DNA of 64,000 nucleotides. Source: Setomelanomma holmii. Taxonomy: Eukaryota; Ascomycota; Dothideomycetes; Pleosporales; Phaeosphaeriaceae. The DNA is taken from the NCBI GenBank assembly GCA_010015745.1, contig ML978169.1, forward strand, positions 186,001 through 250,000. Direction: 5' to 3'. Every line of letters begins with the position of its first letter. The first letter of the stretch is position 1. Of this stretch, positions 42,419 through 51,901 are shown one piece after another. The position numbers and the translations under genes are program-made. The notes below the pieces were generated by a model, which did no database searches, was not told the DNA's origin, and saw only the letters and a program-made list of their open reading frames with translations.

Positions 42419-43843
42419 CTAGTATCCGTAGCTAGGATACCCAGTCGGGCTAGGCGTCGGCTTGCTGCTCAAAGGCTTGACGGAGCTACTAGGCGTCTGC
42501 ACCGAGTATTCAGAGCTGCTAGGCTTCATGCTCGACGAAGGCTGAATGGGCTTGGTGGTCGGATAAGCGACCGAGCTAGCTGAAGGAGTGGGGTGCGAGT
42601 AGCCGCTGGAGGGACCGACCTTGCTGGACTCCGGGGTCGGGTAGGGCTTGTCGCTGTGCGAAGGCTTGGTGGGCTTGGGGCCGGGGACAGTGACGGTGTA
42701 GGTTTGCGGTTGGCCGCCTTCAGTGATGGTGATGGTCTTAACGGCACAGTCCTTGCAGGCTGGGGCGGTGACAGTGGCGTACTCGGTGACGGTCTTGGTA
42801 ACGGCCGCAGGGCAGCTGTCGCTGGTGATGGTCGTTGTCACTGGCGCGGGGCAGTTGTTGGGATAGACGGGCACATCAGGAGTTGGCGCGGGAGGAGCGG
42901 GAGTCGGAGCAGGTTGTCCGCATGGCTTTCCGTTGCAGCCGTAGATGGTCGAAGTCAAGGTCTGGGTGATGTACGAAGGAGTCAGGTAGGTGGAGTAGAT
43001 AGTGGAAGGTCCATTGTGGCCGACTGGTGTACTGCAAGGAACCCAGGTGTAAGTTGTCTGGGTGATGGTGGTAGTGATGTCATGAGGAGGCTGGCTTGCA
43101 GAGGGAGCAGGCGTAGGCTTAGAAGTCTCATGATGGCATCCGCCCTTGCAAGACGTGACGGTAATGGTGGAAGTGGTAGAGGTCGTGATGATAGCAGTGC
43201 CGGAGGTCTTGGTGATCGGGCAGACCGTGGTTGTGGTGTAGGTAGTGTAGGTCTCAGTTGTGGGTGGTGGTGTCACGATCGAGTAGCCAGTAGGATGAGG
43301 CTTGTGGCTGGAAGGAGTCGGGATGGAAGCACTGTAGCCCTTGCTGCTCGACGGCGATGGCACCGGGCTCGAGGCGCTGTAACCCTTGCTGCTCGATGGC
43401 ACTGGTACTGACGAACTGTAGTGGATCACAGAGCTCGACAAGCTATGGACAGGGTACCGGGCAGAGCTGGAAGGCGTGTGCATAGGATATCCTGCAGAGC
43501 TCGACGAGCTGTGAACAGGGTAACCAGCAGAGCTGGATGGAGTGTGAACAGGATATCCTGCGGAGCTCGAGGGTGATGAGGCTGGGTAGCCAGCTGAGCT
43601 GGAAGGAGAATGCGCGGGGTATCCTGCGGAGCTCGAGGGCGTGGATGCAGGATAGCCAGCCGAGCTCGATGGACTGTGGACTGGGTATCCTGGAGTAGAG
43701 CTAGGCGATGGAACAACTTTAGACGAGCTGGGAGAAGGCTGTCCGCCGGTTGGGTAGGCACTGTACTCATTTCCGTAGCCGTAGCCCAGAGGGTTGGCAA
43801 CAGCCAAGCTGGCGAAAGTTGCGGCAACGAAAGCGTAACGCAT
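42419..43843 (-). CDS. secreted Ser/Pro-rich repeat protein, likely cell wall
   Basis: Single-exon 474-aa protein. Residues 1-17 are a signal peptide (MRYAFVAATFASLAVAN). Residues about 35-150 are tandem 10-12-residue units of the form SSSAGYP-(V/A/M)-H/S-(T/S)-P. Residues about 200-375 are Thr/Val-rich with evenly spaced cysteines (TVCPITKTSG, CKGGCHHETS, YTWVPCSTPVG, YGCNGKPCGQ, CPAPVTTTITSDSCP, CKDC) and a TITEGGQPQTYTVTVPG motif common in fungal wall and adhesin-like proteins. The tail repeats PSSS and ends GYPSYGY. No GPI signal or CFEM domain is evident. A TATATA lies at 44032-44027, about 185 nt upstream of the ATG. Confidence 0.85.
   Translation of the reverse strand: MRYAFVAATFASLAVANPLGYGYGNEYSAYPTGGQPSPSSSKVVPSPSSTPGYPVHSPSSSAGYPASTPSSSAGYPAHSPSSSAGYPASSPSSSAGYPVHTPSSSAGYPVHSSSSSAGYPMHTPSSSARYPVHSLSSSVIHYSSSVPVPSSSKGYSASSPVPSPSSSKGYSASIPTPSSHKPHPTGYSIVTPPPTTETYTTYTTTTVCPITKTSGTAIITTSTTSTITVTSCKGGCHHETSKPTPAPSASQPPHDITTTITQTTYTWVPCSTPVGHNGPSTIYSTYLTPSYITQTLTSTIYGCNGKPCGQPAPTPAPPAPTPDVPVYPNNCPAPVTTTITSDSCPAAVTKTVTEYATVTAPACKDCAVKTITITEGGQPQTYTVTVPGPKPTKPSHSDKPYPTPESSKVGPSSGYSHPTPSASSVAYPTTKPIQPSSSMKPSSSEYSVQTPSSSVKPLSSKPTPSPTGYPSYGY
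43442..43710 (-). repeat. coding tandem repeat (SSSAGYP units)
   Basis: About eight near-identical units encode S-P-S-S-S-A-G-Y-P with variable His/Ser-Thr-Pro spacers. High nucleotide similarity between units makes copy number likely to vary between strains. Confidence 0.8.
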
Positions 43844-44026
43844 CTTGACTCGGATGTTGATCTGACTTGGTGTAATGTCTGAGCTGATCGGTGGGATTAC
43901 TGATTAGGGTTCCTAGAGATGGCACTCAAGCGAATGTCGGTGGGAAGGAAGACTAAAGCGAAGGTGGTAAAGAAAACTGTTGTTGTTTGCTGGTGATGAT
44001 GGCCATGGTTGGGGAGGCGCTCTGAG

Positions 44027-44032
44027 TATATA
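44027..44032 (-). promoter_or_regulatory. TATA element of the Ser/Pro repeat gene
   Basis: TATATA on the minus strand about 185 nt upstream of the start at 43843. Spacing is plausible for an abundant wall protein gene; function inferred. Confidence 0.4.
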
Positions 44033-46182
44033 ACGTCCACTGATACGAGCCTCCATGTGCCTCAGTCTCCTGAGCATCTACAATCTTCCAAAGATGCTGA
44101 CGTCGTTTCCAGCCAATGCTTTGTCGTCCCATCCTTGCGAAGGAAGTTGCCCGTACGAGATCCATAATGGGATACGGTGAGTCGATAGCGGCAATGCCCA
44201 CATATGCCCATATCGAGTAGGTAGGTTCAGCAGCACTTGGCACCCAACGGTGGAACGGTGTGGCACAGCCCTACAGCTCGTAGCTTCGAAAAGTCGGTCC
44301 GTGGCGCGATTTGCTAAATTTGGTAGCACGGCTAGCCGCTTCCGGTCGTTAGCGGATGTTACGCTCACGCTGCTCCATTACCGGCCACCTCGGAAACGAA
44401 CTCATACCTCACGGTTCCATCTCACCAAGCCTCTCGCCCATACGCTCTCATTGCGGCATTCACAATTTGGTTGCGCATCCGCCATCGCCATACACCGTCC
44501 TCCCACAGCTGACCTGTTGCTAAAAATGACGACAATAGCTGTGCCTGACGATCTGTCGCGGTCGTTCACTCGGCCTGCTCCCCACCCAGTTTATTGGCCC
44601 ATCTCGGTTACTCTCGCACGTCCAGTCTACGCTCAAAGTGGTGGCTAATAGCAGCGCAACCTCGGTGTGCACTTTAACGAGCTCCTCCATCCTCCTCATT
44701 TTCTCAAATATCGAATTTCTCGTTTTCCCGCCACCGATGCTGACGTGCGTTCACGAGATCTCACCTTTACCATTTCGGGAGGTCTACGCGACAAACAAGC
44801 AATGCGCCAAACCGGGAAGGGCGACAGGCGCCTGGGTTGACATGAGCGTTACACTACTGGGACCGGGCCTACCGGATTGCCGGTCATTTCTAAACATCAT
44901 CAAAGCAGCCTCGTTTTTGGTGCCCAGGCATATGCAACTCTGTTGCTCGGGACATTCAAGCACGAAGCTTCCATAGCTTGTTCAACCTGAAGCAGTTGGA
45001 ATATGTCAAAGATTTCCAAATAATGTACCGTTGGCAGAAGCTCGTGAATACGCGCCACTGTCTCTCATTACGAGAGATGGTGGGTATATGTGGGTTGTCC
45101 ATCGAATGGCTCCAACCAGCAACCCTCCACGGTCTGCCATCCTCGAGAAATTTCAGCCGACGGCTGCGACATCCCCTCATCATCCATCATCATCGGCAGC
45201 TTCGGATGGATGAAGCCTGATTGCTGCAAGCTTCTGACGCATCCTCACCACTGAGTTACGGCCTCACGCGGCAAGAAGCCATCTTGTCCGGACTTTATGC
45301 CACCGCACTGAGCTTACACCATCCCATGGAGTTTTGAGCGACGTCCACGAGACAGTAAGCGCATATTTCCGAGGTTCAAGATTGTTGTACAATGAAGGTA
45401 GGCACGTCGCTTCGTCACAATATTGATTTGTTCTGCATGGTGGAGTCAACACGCGGGTAGCAGTCAAACGAAACGGCAAGGAGCGGCTACTGGTGATGGA
45501 ACTCATTTCCCAAGGTGGTTCTGCGCATACTCACGCTGGCTGCAGGAATAGTGCTTTGGAGTCTTGCGTCCTCGCAAAGGCGGCCCTCTTCATGTGCGTA
45601 CAGTCGCGTCGCTCACGCGTAACACTGTGTGGCAGGTGAGGGCTATGAGAGCCTTCAGGTCCATTTCAGCTGATCACAATGTATTGCTGACACCAACGCT
45701 ACTTACTGGTAGATGACATACTCAGTGTACAGGCAACACTCATATAGATCACGATTTGGCTGTCGTCAATCGCCTGCCCAGTGGACGCTGCACAACCACC
45801 GGCGTGATCTACGGCGTAATCTGGAAGTCTTGCCACTTCCCGACCATTAATAACTCACGAATACGACCTTACCTAATTAGGGTATGACTTCAAAAGCACG
45901 TGCGAGTGACTACGGCCGTGTTCATTATGATGAAATTGGTAAAAGCATCATCAATATTATTGCCATGGGGAATTCAATAAAGTCACAACATTAACCAGAT
46001 GTTGCTATCGATAATTCCTCTATTATTACTTGACCACTCCAGGATGTATTGACTCCAAAATTCTGAAACTCCAGAACTCCACATAATGACCCACACGCGA
46101 CGTCATGTTCGTAACACAATGAGATGACAGTCAAGCGCTTTCAATGCTAGCAGAGTACGAGCGCTGGAATACCAGTCTAAAG
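44033..46182. other. 2.2-kb gene-poor gap
   Basis: No gene recognised. The last part (about 45840-46080) is clearly richer in A/T than its surroundings. Mid-length frames (44250-44648 plus, 44638-44976 plus) lack domains or good context. Confidence 0.5.
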
Positions 46183-48393
46183 TTAGTTACTGCCTGAGGT
46201 TGCAATTCGTCCAAGGAGAATGTCCACAACTGAGCCCAAGCGTGCCAACAAGGCAAAGCTCGGGAATTCGTCAGCGAGAGCACTAAGTGCCCAGTTGAGA
46301 TCACTACCAAGAGTCGGTAATTGGTCAAGCTGACCATCATTCATGCACTGGAACGTGAACGCGATGAGTGCATATATCTCAGTCTCAAGAGCATCAAGGG
46401 CATTCGGGTTGGGGAGGCGATCATTCCATGGCGGCGGGTCGTTTTCTGGGAAGTGGAAGTGGAGATCAGGCTCACAGTGCCAGACGGCGTCGCTGAAGAC
46501 TTCGTGATAGTTCTCAACAATTGTAGTCGGTGACATCGTTGTGGACAAGAAGAGCTCAGAAGGGTCGTACGGAGAGCGCACCGACTGTGGACCTCCAATC
46601 TCGTCTTCGTCGTCTAGGAAGTTAGTACGCCGGGTTGACAAGGTCTTGACAAAGCCTCGGTGATCGGCGAAATCTAATGAAGAATCCGACGAGGCGCTGA
46701 GTGGTGCGATATCCTCGTCTGACGAGACTTCCACAATGGTGCTCAGTTCCGTCGAGATCGTCAGCTGCGGGCGCTTGAGAGGCTTGCCACGCCAGACGTA
46801 TGTGGAAGAGTGCAGACTACCGATAGTCTTAGTTAGCGGGTTATTGACCTTCAGCTCTGGCTGTTTGGGGGGAATATCGAGCTCGAGACTGACGTCGTCG
46901 TCGAACGCGGATTTATCCTGTAGCGAGTTTCCCGGCTCTGCTTCCGTGCCGTTGGACGGAACTTCGCCAATTTCCAAGAGTCCTGCGTCCGAGCCTGTGT
47001 CGTTCTCTTCAAGTACCGTGTCCATACGATGGATACGTGCAATGGTATCCTCGTCGTTGTTGAGATCTATAAGAAGCTGATTGAAAGCAGTATACGAAAC
47101 GTTCTGCTTAGTGTCAGCATCAAAGTAGAAGAGCTCGGACAGTTCAAGCGTTGGCAACTCATCAGTGTCGTCCTCAGACATGACTGAGACATTGTCGTCG
47201 GCATCGAACTGCGCACGAACGACGCTAGATACGTTGGGAGGGCATTGAAGGAGCTGATCTAAGGCAGTGATTTTAGTGAACTGCTGTCGAGCAATGTCGA
47301 AGAGAGCACCAGGACCAGGGCTCGCATTGAGCTCTGGACGACGAATGACGAGGGGCTCTGGGACGAGAAGCTCATCTTCAACAATGTCATCGATCAGTTG
47401 CAGAAGCGACGCAGCTGTGGGGTGTTCCAATGACAAGCCCAGACTGGTGTCGTTCTCGGCCAGCAAGAAGTTATCACCGGGTATCAATACTGTACCTACC
47501 TTGTCATTCAGGCACGTATAATCGCCATCGATTCGATCAGCGAAGAGTTCTGCAGTAGCCTGCTGTAGCACCTGGCCGTCACTATCGTACGTTATGAAAG
47601 CAGAGCGGCTCTCGATGTTAGTCAAGTGCTGGACACCGGGAAGGAAGGCGTGACCTGTGATTCGACGAAGCACAGCATCGAACTCAACTTCCCAATCCCG
47701 AGGACCATCATTATGATCAAGATGCATGATGGCACGCTTCTTGATGAACTTACCTTGCTCGTAGACATACCCTTCGGCCTCGAGCTCTTCAAGCTGTGCA
47801 TCAGTGAAGATTGGCGGCGGGCGCATGAGCGAACGACCCTCACGCTTGGGCGCGCACTCAAATACGGTCTCTTGAACTTCGTTGTTATAGACATCGATGT
47901 CCAGCATTTGAGCCAGCGGATCGTGAAGAGGGCCTACAGGAGTTGGTAGCAAATTCAACTCACTAGTATCGAGCAATTCAGGAGTTGGGGAGCGCTCGAT
48001 ACGTGGGGAGACTGGACGCATGAACATCGCAGGCAGCTCTTCCGGGTCGAAGAGGCTGCAAAGTGCAGACTCCTTGTCGATCTCGTCAGGCTTGGAAATG
48101 TCGAAGAGCAACGAAGACATTGGAGCAACCTCATACGTGAGGAAGCGGGGCTGCTCTTCTTCGATGGTCACGTTGTCGATCATTTCGTCGTCAACATAGA
48201 ACTCGTCCGCGTACAAATTGACAAGATCCTCGTCCGACTTACCTGCAGCCATGTGGTTAGCTTTTTCGCAGTCCCAAACCGGCGCAATGGCTTTGGTTGG
48301 CAAGTGCTCGGTCAACGAGGCGTCAACTGCCGCCACGCTACGTGGATTGAGGTCCCGGGCTGGACTACGATTGGCTGGTGAGTTGTGAGCCAT
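46183..48393 (-). CDS. large acidic hypothetical protein
   Basis: Single-exon 736-aa protein from an ATG at 48393. It is strongly acidic throughout, with patches such as YADEFYVDDEMIDNVTIEEE and SEDDTDELPTLELSELF. A moderately structured block lies around residues 190-260 (FTDAQLEELEAEGYVYEQGK, WEVEFDAVLRRITGHAFLPG). There is a Ser/Asp-rich middle with STYVWRGKPLKRPQLTI and a hydrophobic C-terminal helix pair (ALETEIYALIAFTFQC, FALLARLGSVVDILLG). No signal peptide, membrane anchor or known domain recognised. It looks like a genuine conserved-type fungal gene because the frame is long and intron-free. Confidence 0.75.
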   Translation of the reverse strand: MAHNSPANRSPARDLNPRSVAAVDASLTEHLPTKAIAPVWDCEKANHMAAGKSDEDLVNLYADEFYVDDEMIDNVTIEEEQPRFLTYEVAPMSSLLFDISKPDEIDKESALCSLFDPEELPAMFMRPVSPRIERSPTPELLDTSELNLLPTPVGPLHDPLAQMLDIDVYNNEVQETVFECAPKREGRSLMRPPPIFTDAQLEELEAEGYVYEQGKFIKKRAIMHLDHNDGPRDWEVEFDAVLRRITGHAFLPGVQHLTNIESRSAFITYDSDGQVLQQATAELFADRIDGDYTCLNDKVGTVLIPGDNFLLAENDTSLGLSLEHPTAASLLQLIDDIVEDELLVPEPLVIRRPELNASPGPGALFDIARQQFTKITALDQLLQCPPNVSSVVRAQFDADDNVSVMSEDDTDELPTLELSELFYFDADTKQNVSYTAFNQLLIDLNNDEDTIARIHRMDTVLEENDTGSDAGLLEIGEVPSNGTEAEPGNSLQDKSAFDDDVSLELDIPPKQPELKVNNPLTKTIGSLHSSTYVWRGKPLKRPQLTISTELSTIVEVSSDEDIAPLSASSDSSLDFADHRGFVKTLSTRRTNFLDDEDEIGGPQSVRSPYDPSELFLSTTMSPTTIVENYHEVFSDAVWHCEPDLHFHFPENDPPPWNDRLPNPNALDALETEIYALIAFTFQCMNDGQLDQLPTLGSDLNWALSALADEFPSFALLARLGSVVDILLGRIATSGSN

Positions 48394-49108
48394 GGTTGTG
48401 CTACGGGCTTGAAGGATGAGGAACTACGTGTGCTCAGCTCCGAATGTTTGCTTCAGTTTCGGACACGATCACCAGAATTGAGAACTGAGACGATTTCGAG
48501 AGCTTGAGCTGGTAGGAACCCCAGATATTAGAGGGTGAGACGAAGATCAGAAGGTGGTAGGGTTAGTGCAGTCTCTTATAGGTCGGACTCGACACGCACA
48601 TTGTAAAGGTTGACGACATTGTCGCGACGGTCAAGCTCGGTGTGAGTGGGAGACAAGGCCGTTGTGCGGGCCTAGGGCCTTTGACACGTGTAATCAAAGC
48701 TCGCGAGCAATATTGCATTGTGCATCAGATGGAATACCGTCCGATATCAAAGTCACTTGACGCTAGGATCTAAATTCGATCGGGCATCATGATGCTGATT
48801 AAAATGAAGCCAAATGCTGACCAATGATTCGCTCGGAGCTTCACGGCTAGCGCAGATCTAGAGGGCCTAAAGCGCGACTCATGACGCGCGGACGGATTGA
48901 AGCTTTCCTCGGATCTTGTGTTGACATGTTGACAGTGTCGCACTTTACAATTGGGAAGATGCACCACGATTGGGAGGTGTTGCGGATAGCGCGGTGAACC
49001 ACTACACCCGCCAATTACGAACAACCGAAATTCGACTCCAAGCAGCATAATTTCTGCTATCCAACTGTTCCTTCTCATCCGGGGTAAACAAACCCAAGTC
49101 CGGGAATA
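48394..49108. promoter_or_regulatory. shared divergent promoter region
   Basis: 715 nt between the acidic protein (minus) and the membrane-anchored protein (plus). No specific operator recognised. Confidence 0.5.
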
Positions 49109-49972
49109 ATGGGCATCACAGTGTCTCACACGAACTACGCTCCCATCTCCCTGGTCTCAACATTGATTGGCTTTGTTTCCTTCGCCTTCACACTCGGCAC
49201 ATTCATAAAAGTCTTCTGGTCCAATTGGGGCACTTTCAGCGCTGCACCCCAAGAAATTAACGACTACCTTTCCAGTTTAAAACAAGGCTTACTAGAAGAG
49301 CGGCGACATTTACAGAGATCGCGGCGACAACTGAAAAACATACGAAGAGACCGGAGTCATGGTCCCGGAGCAAGAAGCGAAAGCGAAGAAGACTATGAAA
49401 GAGGATACAGCAGTCATGGCGGGAAGAGAAGGCGTCGAGACGGAAGAGGAAGAAAAAGGAAAGGACAGATGCATTTCGATCGCGATATCCAGTCCATGCG
49501 GTCCGCTGGCGAAGACGAGGCGCTGCGGGTGATGCGCGTCACAGTCCGCGATCTGATCCGCTCGTTCCGCGAAATTGAACAGCCATTTCTGAAACCAGAA
49601 TACCAAAATCAAGACTCAACACACTGGTCGACAGCACCCGCGCAATCCTACTATCCTGAGAAAGCATCGCAGTACCCGCATTCTGACGACGATTCGCCGC
49701 AAGCATCACATATGAATGCGACGAATCGTTTGGGCCATGAGTATCGCAATTGTGGTTTCAAAGAAAGATGGTTGTGGGTCAAGAGGAAAGCATCGGTCAC
49801 GAATCTTAGTACGGTTCTGGCTCGTGTTGAGACGAGGAGGACGGCCCATGAAATGGGTGAGGTGCTAAGTATGGTATGTGATATTGGGAGGGATTTGCAG
49901 GATTTGAGGGGTAGCTTGGAAGGAGTGGAAGGGAGGTTGAATCGTGTTGTGGGAGTGAGGCGCGTGCAGTGA
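49109..49972 (+). CDS. hypothetical membrane-anchored protein
   Basis: 287 aa from ATG 49109. One hydrophobic segment near the N terminus (PISLVSTLIGFVSFAFTLGT, residues about 12-36) is followed by a long Arg/Lys-rich cytosolic part with coiled-coil character (LSSLKQGLLEERRHLQRSRR) and a basic linker (GGKRRRRDGRGRKRKGQ). It ends with two helical blocks (MRVTVRDLIRSFREIEQPFL, and EMGEVLSMVCDIGRDLQDLR to GVEGRLNRVV). This architecture recurs in conserved fungal proteins of unknown function. No enzyme motif. Confidence 0.75.
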   Translation: MGITVSHTNYAPISLVSTLIGFVSFAFTLGTFIKVFWSNWGTFSAAPQEINDYLSSLKQGLLEERRHLQRSRRQLKNIRRDRSHGPGARSESEEDYERGYSSHGGKRRRRDGRGRKRKGQMHFDRDIQSMRSAGEDEALRVMRVTVRDLIRSFREIEQPFLKPEYQNQDSTHWSTAPAQSYYPEKASQYPHSDDDSPQASHMNATNRLGHEYRNCGFKERWLWVKRKASVTNLSTVLARVETRRTAHEMGEVLSMVCDIGRDLQDLRGSLEGVEGRLNRVVGVRRVQ

Positions 49973-50282
49973 GATGAGGAAGAGTTGTGGATGGGGAAGC
50001 GACAGTTGCAACTTGTCGTGGTTGGATAATGGCCCTCGTACAGCGATTGAGATCTGACAGTGTATCTCGTGCAACTATAGGCACGGGTTGCTGTGATAGC
50101 TCTTGCATATACCAATAAGGCTTTAACGACATTCAGACACTAATATGCGGGTCATCAATGGAGTCAAGCACTTTGGTGCATGGCGCAATTCTTGCAAACA
50201 TAATTGCATCACACTATATGAAACATTACATCCTCACGCCGCATAACCCTATCTCGGCCTTCGCAAAGCCCTAAACCCAACA
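49973..50282. other. convergent spacer, nothing recognised
   Basis: 3' flanks of two converging genes. Confidence 0.6.
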
Positions 50283-51901
50283 CTAAACGTCAACCAACTT
50301 GCCAGTGTCGACTTGGATCATGTTCAACATCGAAGCGACCGCCTCGTCGAAATCGATCTTCTCGATCTCAGCCTGCATCTTTGCCCTGCTCTGAAGAATC
50401 TCCTTCGCGACACCACTCCACTCCAGTGTGTCTTTTCCGATCGCCTTATTGGCACTCTCGTCGATAGTCACCGACAATAGCTTTCCGCCACGCTTTCTAA
50501 TCACACCATCGACTATGACCGTCTCGATGTCCGAGGGACTAGAGTTCAGGATGATGGCAGCAACCGGATCGTGCTGGGCACCAGCTACCATACTAGGACT
50601 CAACGCATCGAAAATGACAAGATCAGCTTTGTATCCTTCGGCAATTCGGCCAATCTGGTCATCCATCCGGACAGCTTGTGCGCCCTTGATGGTCGCCAGG
50701 TTGAACGCTGCTTCGACGCTCAGACTCTCTGGAAGTCCGCGTGGCACTTTGTCTTGCTTCAAGTAGTACTCGTTGAAGAAGTTGCGAGCGTTTTGCAAGC
50801 CGAGTCGTGCTTCGGACACAATTGATCCAGCCGTGCAAGAATGGCAATCCACACCGAGACTCGCATGAGATTGCACACCGATGGAATCGCCGCTGCTACC
50901 GCCGTCGAGGAAGGAGGCGTCGAAGCAGTATGGTCGGCCCATGGCGCATTGAAGCTCGGTGCTGGGCGTAGAGCTGATATGTGCGGCTTTGGTTTTGAGA
51001 AGTTCGGCTTCGGCGCGCTTGACTGTGCCGCCATGTGAGACGATGATGTGCTCGTCGAGCAAGTCCAAGCCATCAAGCGCATTAATTGCCGGCAAATTCA
51101 GTGCTGCGGAACCATGCACTGTAATGGTCTTGACGCCTTTCGCTTTGACACCAGCAAATAGTCCTTTGACCATTTCGCCAGGCAAGAAGAAGAGATCGAA
51201 CGCGAATCCGAGAGTAACACGGCCGTCGGCGAAAGGACTTTGGTCCGCGAGCTCATTGAATGTCTGCATAACCCAGTCTTCGAATGGGTTCGGATGGTAC
51301 TCCAAGGGATTGAACTGCTTCACGCGCATCAAAGGAGTGTAGCAGAATACAGATCGGATGCCAGACGATGCCGTTCCGGCAATGGCGAGTCTGGCGTGTT
51401 CTGCTGACTGCGTGATATGGGCGTGATCGACAACAGTCGTGGTACCGGAAGAAATGCCTTCGAGCATGCCGGCCAGCTGACCATAGAAAGCGTCTTGAGC
51501 GGAATATTGCACGGAGATAGCATTTCCTTGTCAAGTTCAGCATTGTTTGGGTCCTCAAATGTACAGGTACACTTACCCGTGATCATGTACGACAACAGCT
51601 GCTCATTCGCATGGCGACCTCTCAATTGTGTCTGCCACCCGTGATGATGCGTGTCGATGAATCTGATGGAGAGTCAGAAGAGACAGAGACCTATAGGAGT
51701 AAGATGAAGAACAAACCCAGGACTGATAATCTTGTCGTTGCAATCAAGGACCTCTACACCCTTGTTCGCTTCAATGTTATGCGCAATCTTCACTATCTTG
51801 CTTTCCTCTACGAGGATATCGGTCTGGGTAGGTATGACATGGTCATTTGCATCATGAATAAGGACGGTCCCGTTCTTGAGAAGGATGCTACTGGAGGTCA
51901 T
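50283..51901 (-). CDS. amidohydrolase (Atz/Trz, SAH/MTA deaminase-like)
   Basis: Three exons, 51901-51717, 51662-51577 and 51526-50283, with introns of 54 and 50 nt (donors GTTTGT and GTAAGT). The phases agree and give 504 aa. The N-terminal composite domain (ILLKNGTVLI, DILVEESKIVKIA, CNDKIISPGF) leads across intron 1 into the metal site IDTHHHGWQTQLRG (HxH). Further metal or substrate elements are TTTVVDHAH, ITVHGSAALN, IIVSHGGTVKRAE and LGVDCHSCTAGSI. The C-terminal end has the usual GRIAEGYKADLVIFDA of cytosine/guanine/SAH deaminase relatives. It hydrolyses or deaminates an unknown small substrate, in the cytosol. TATATA at 51999-51994 lies 93 nt upstream. Confidence 0.9.

Noticed and set aside
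44250..44648. 132-codon plus-strand frame as a gene
   Set aside because: No recognisable feature, no splice or start support.
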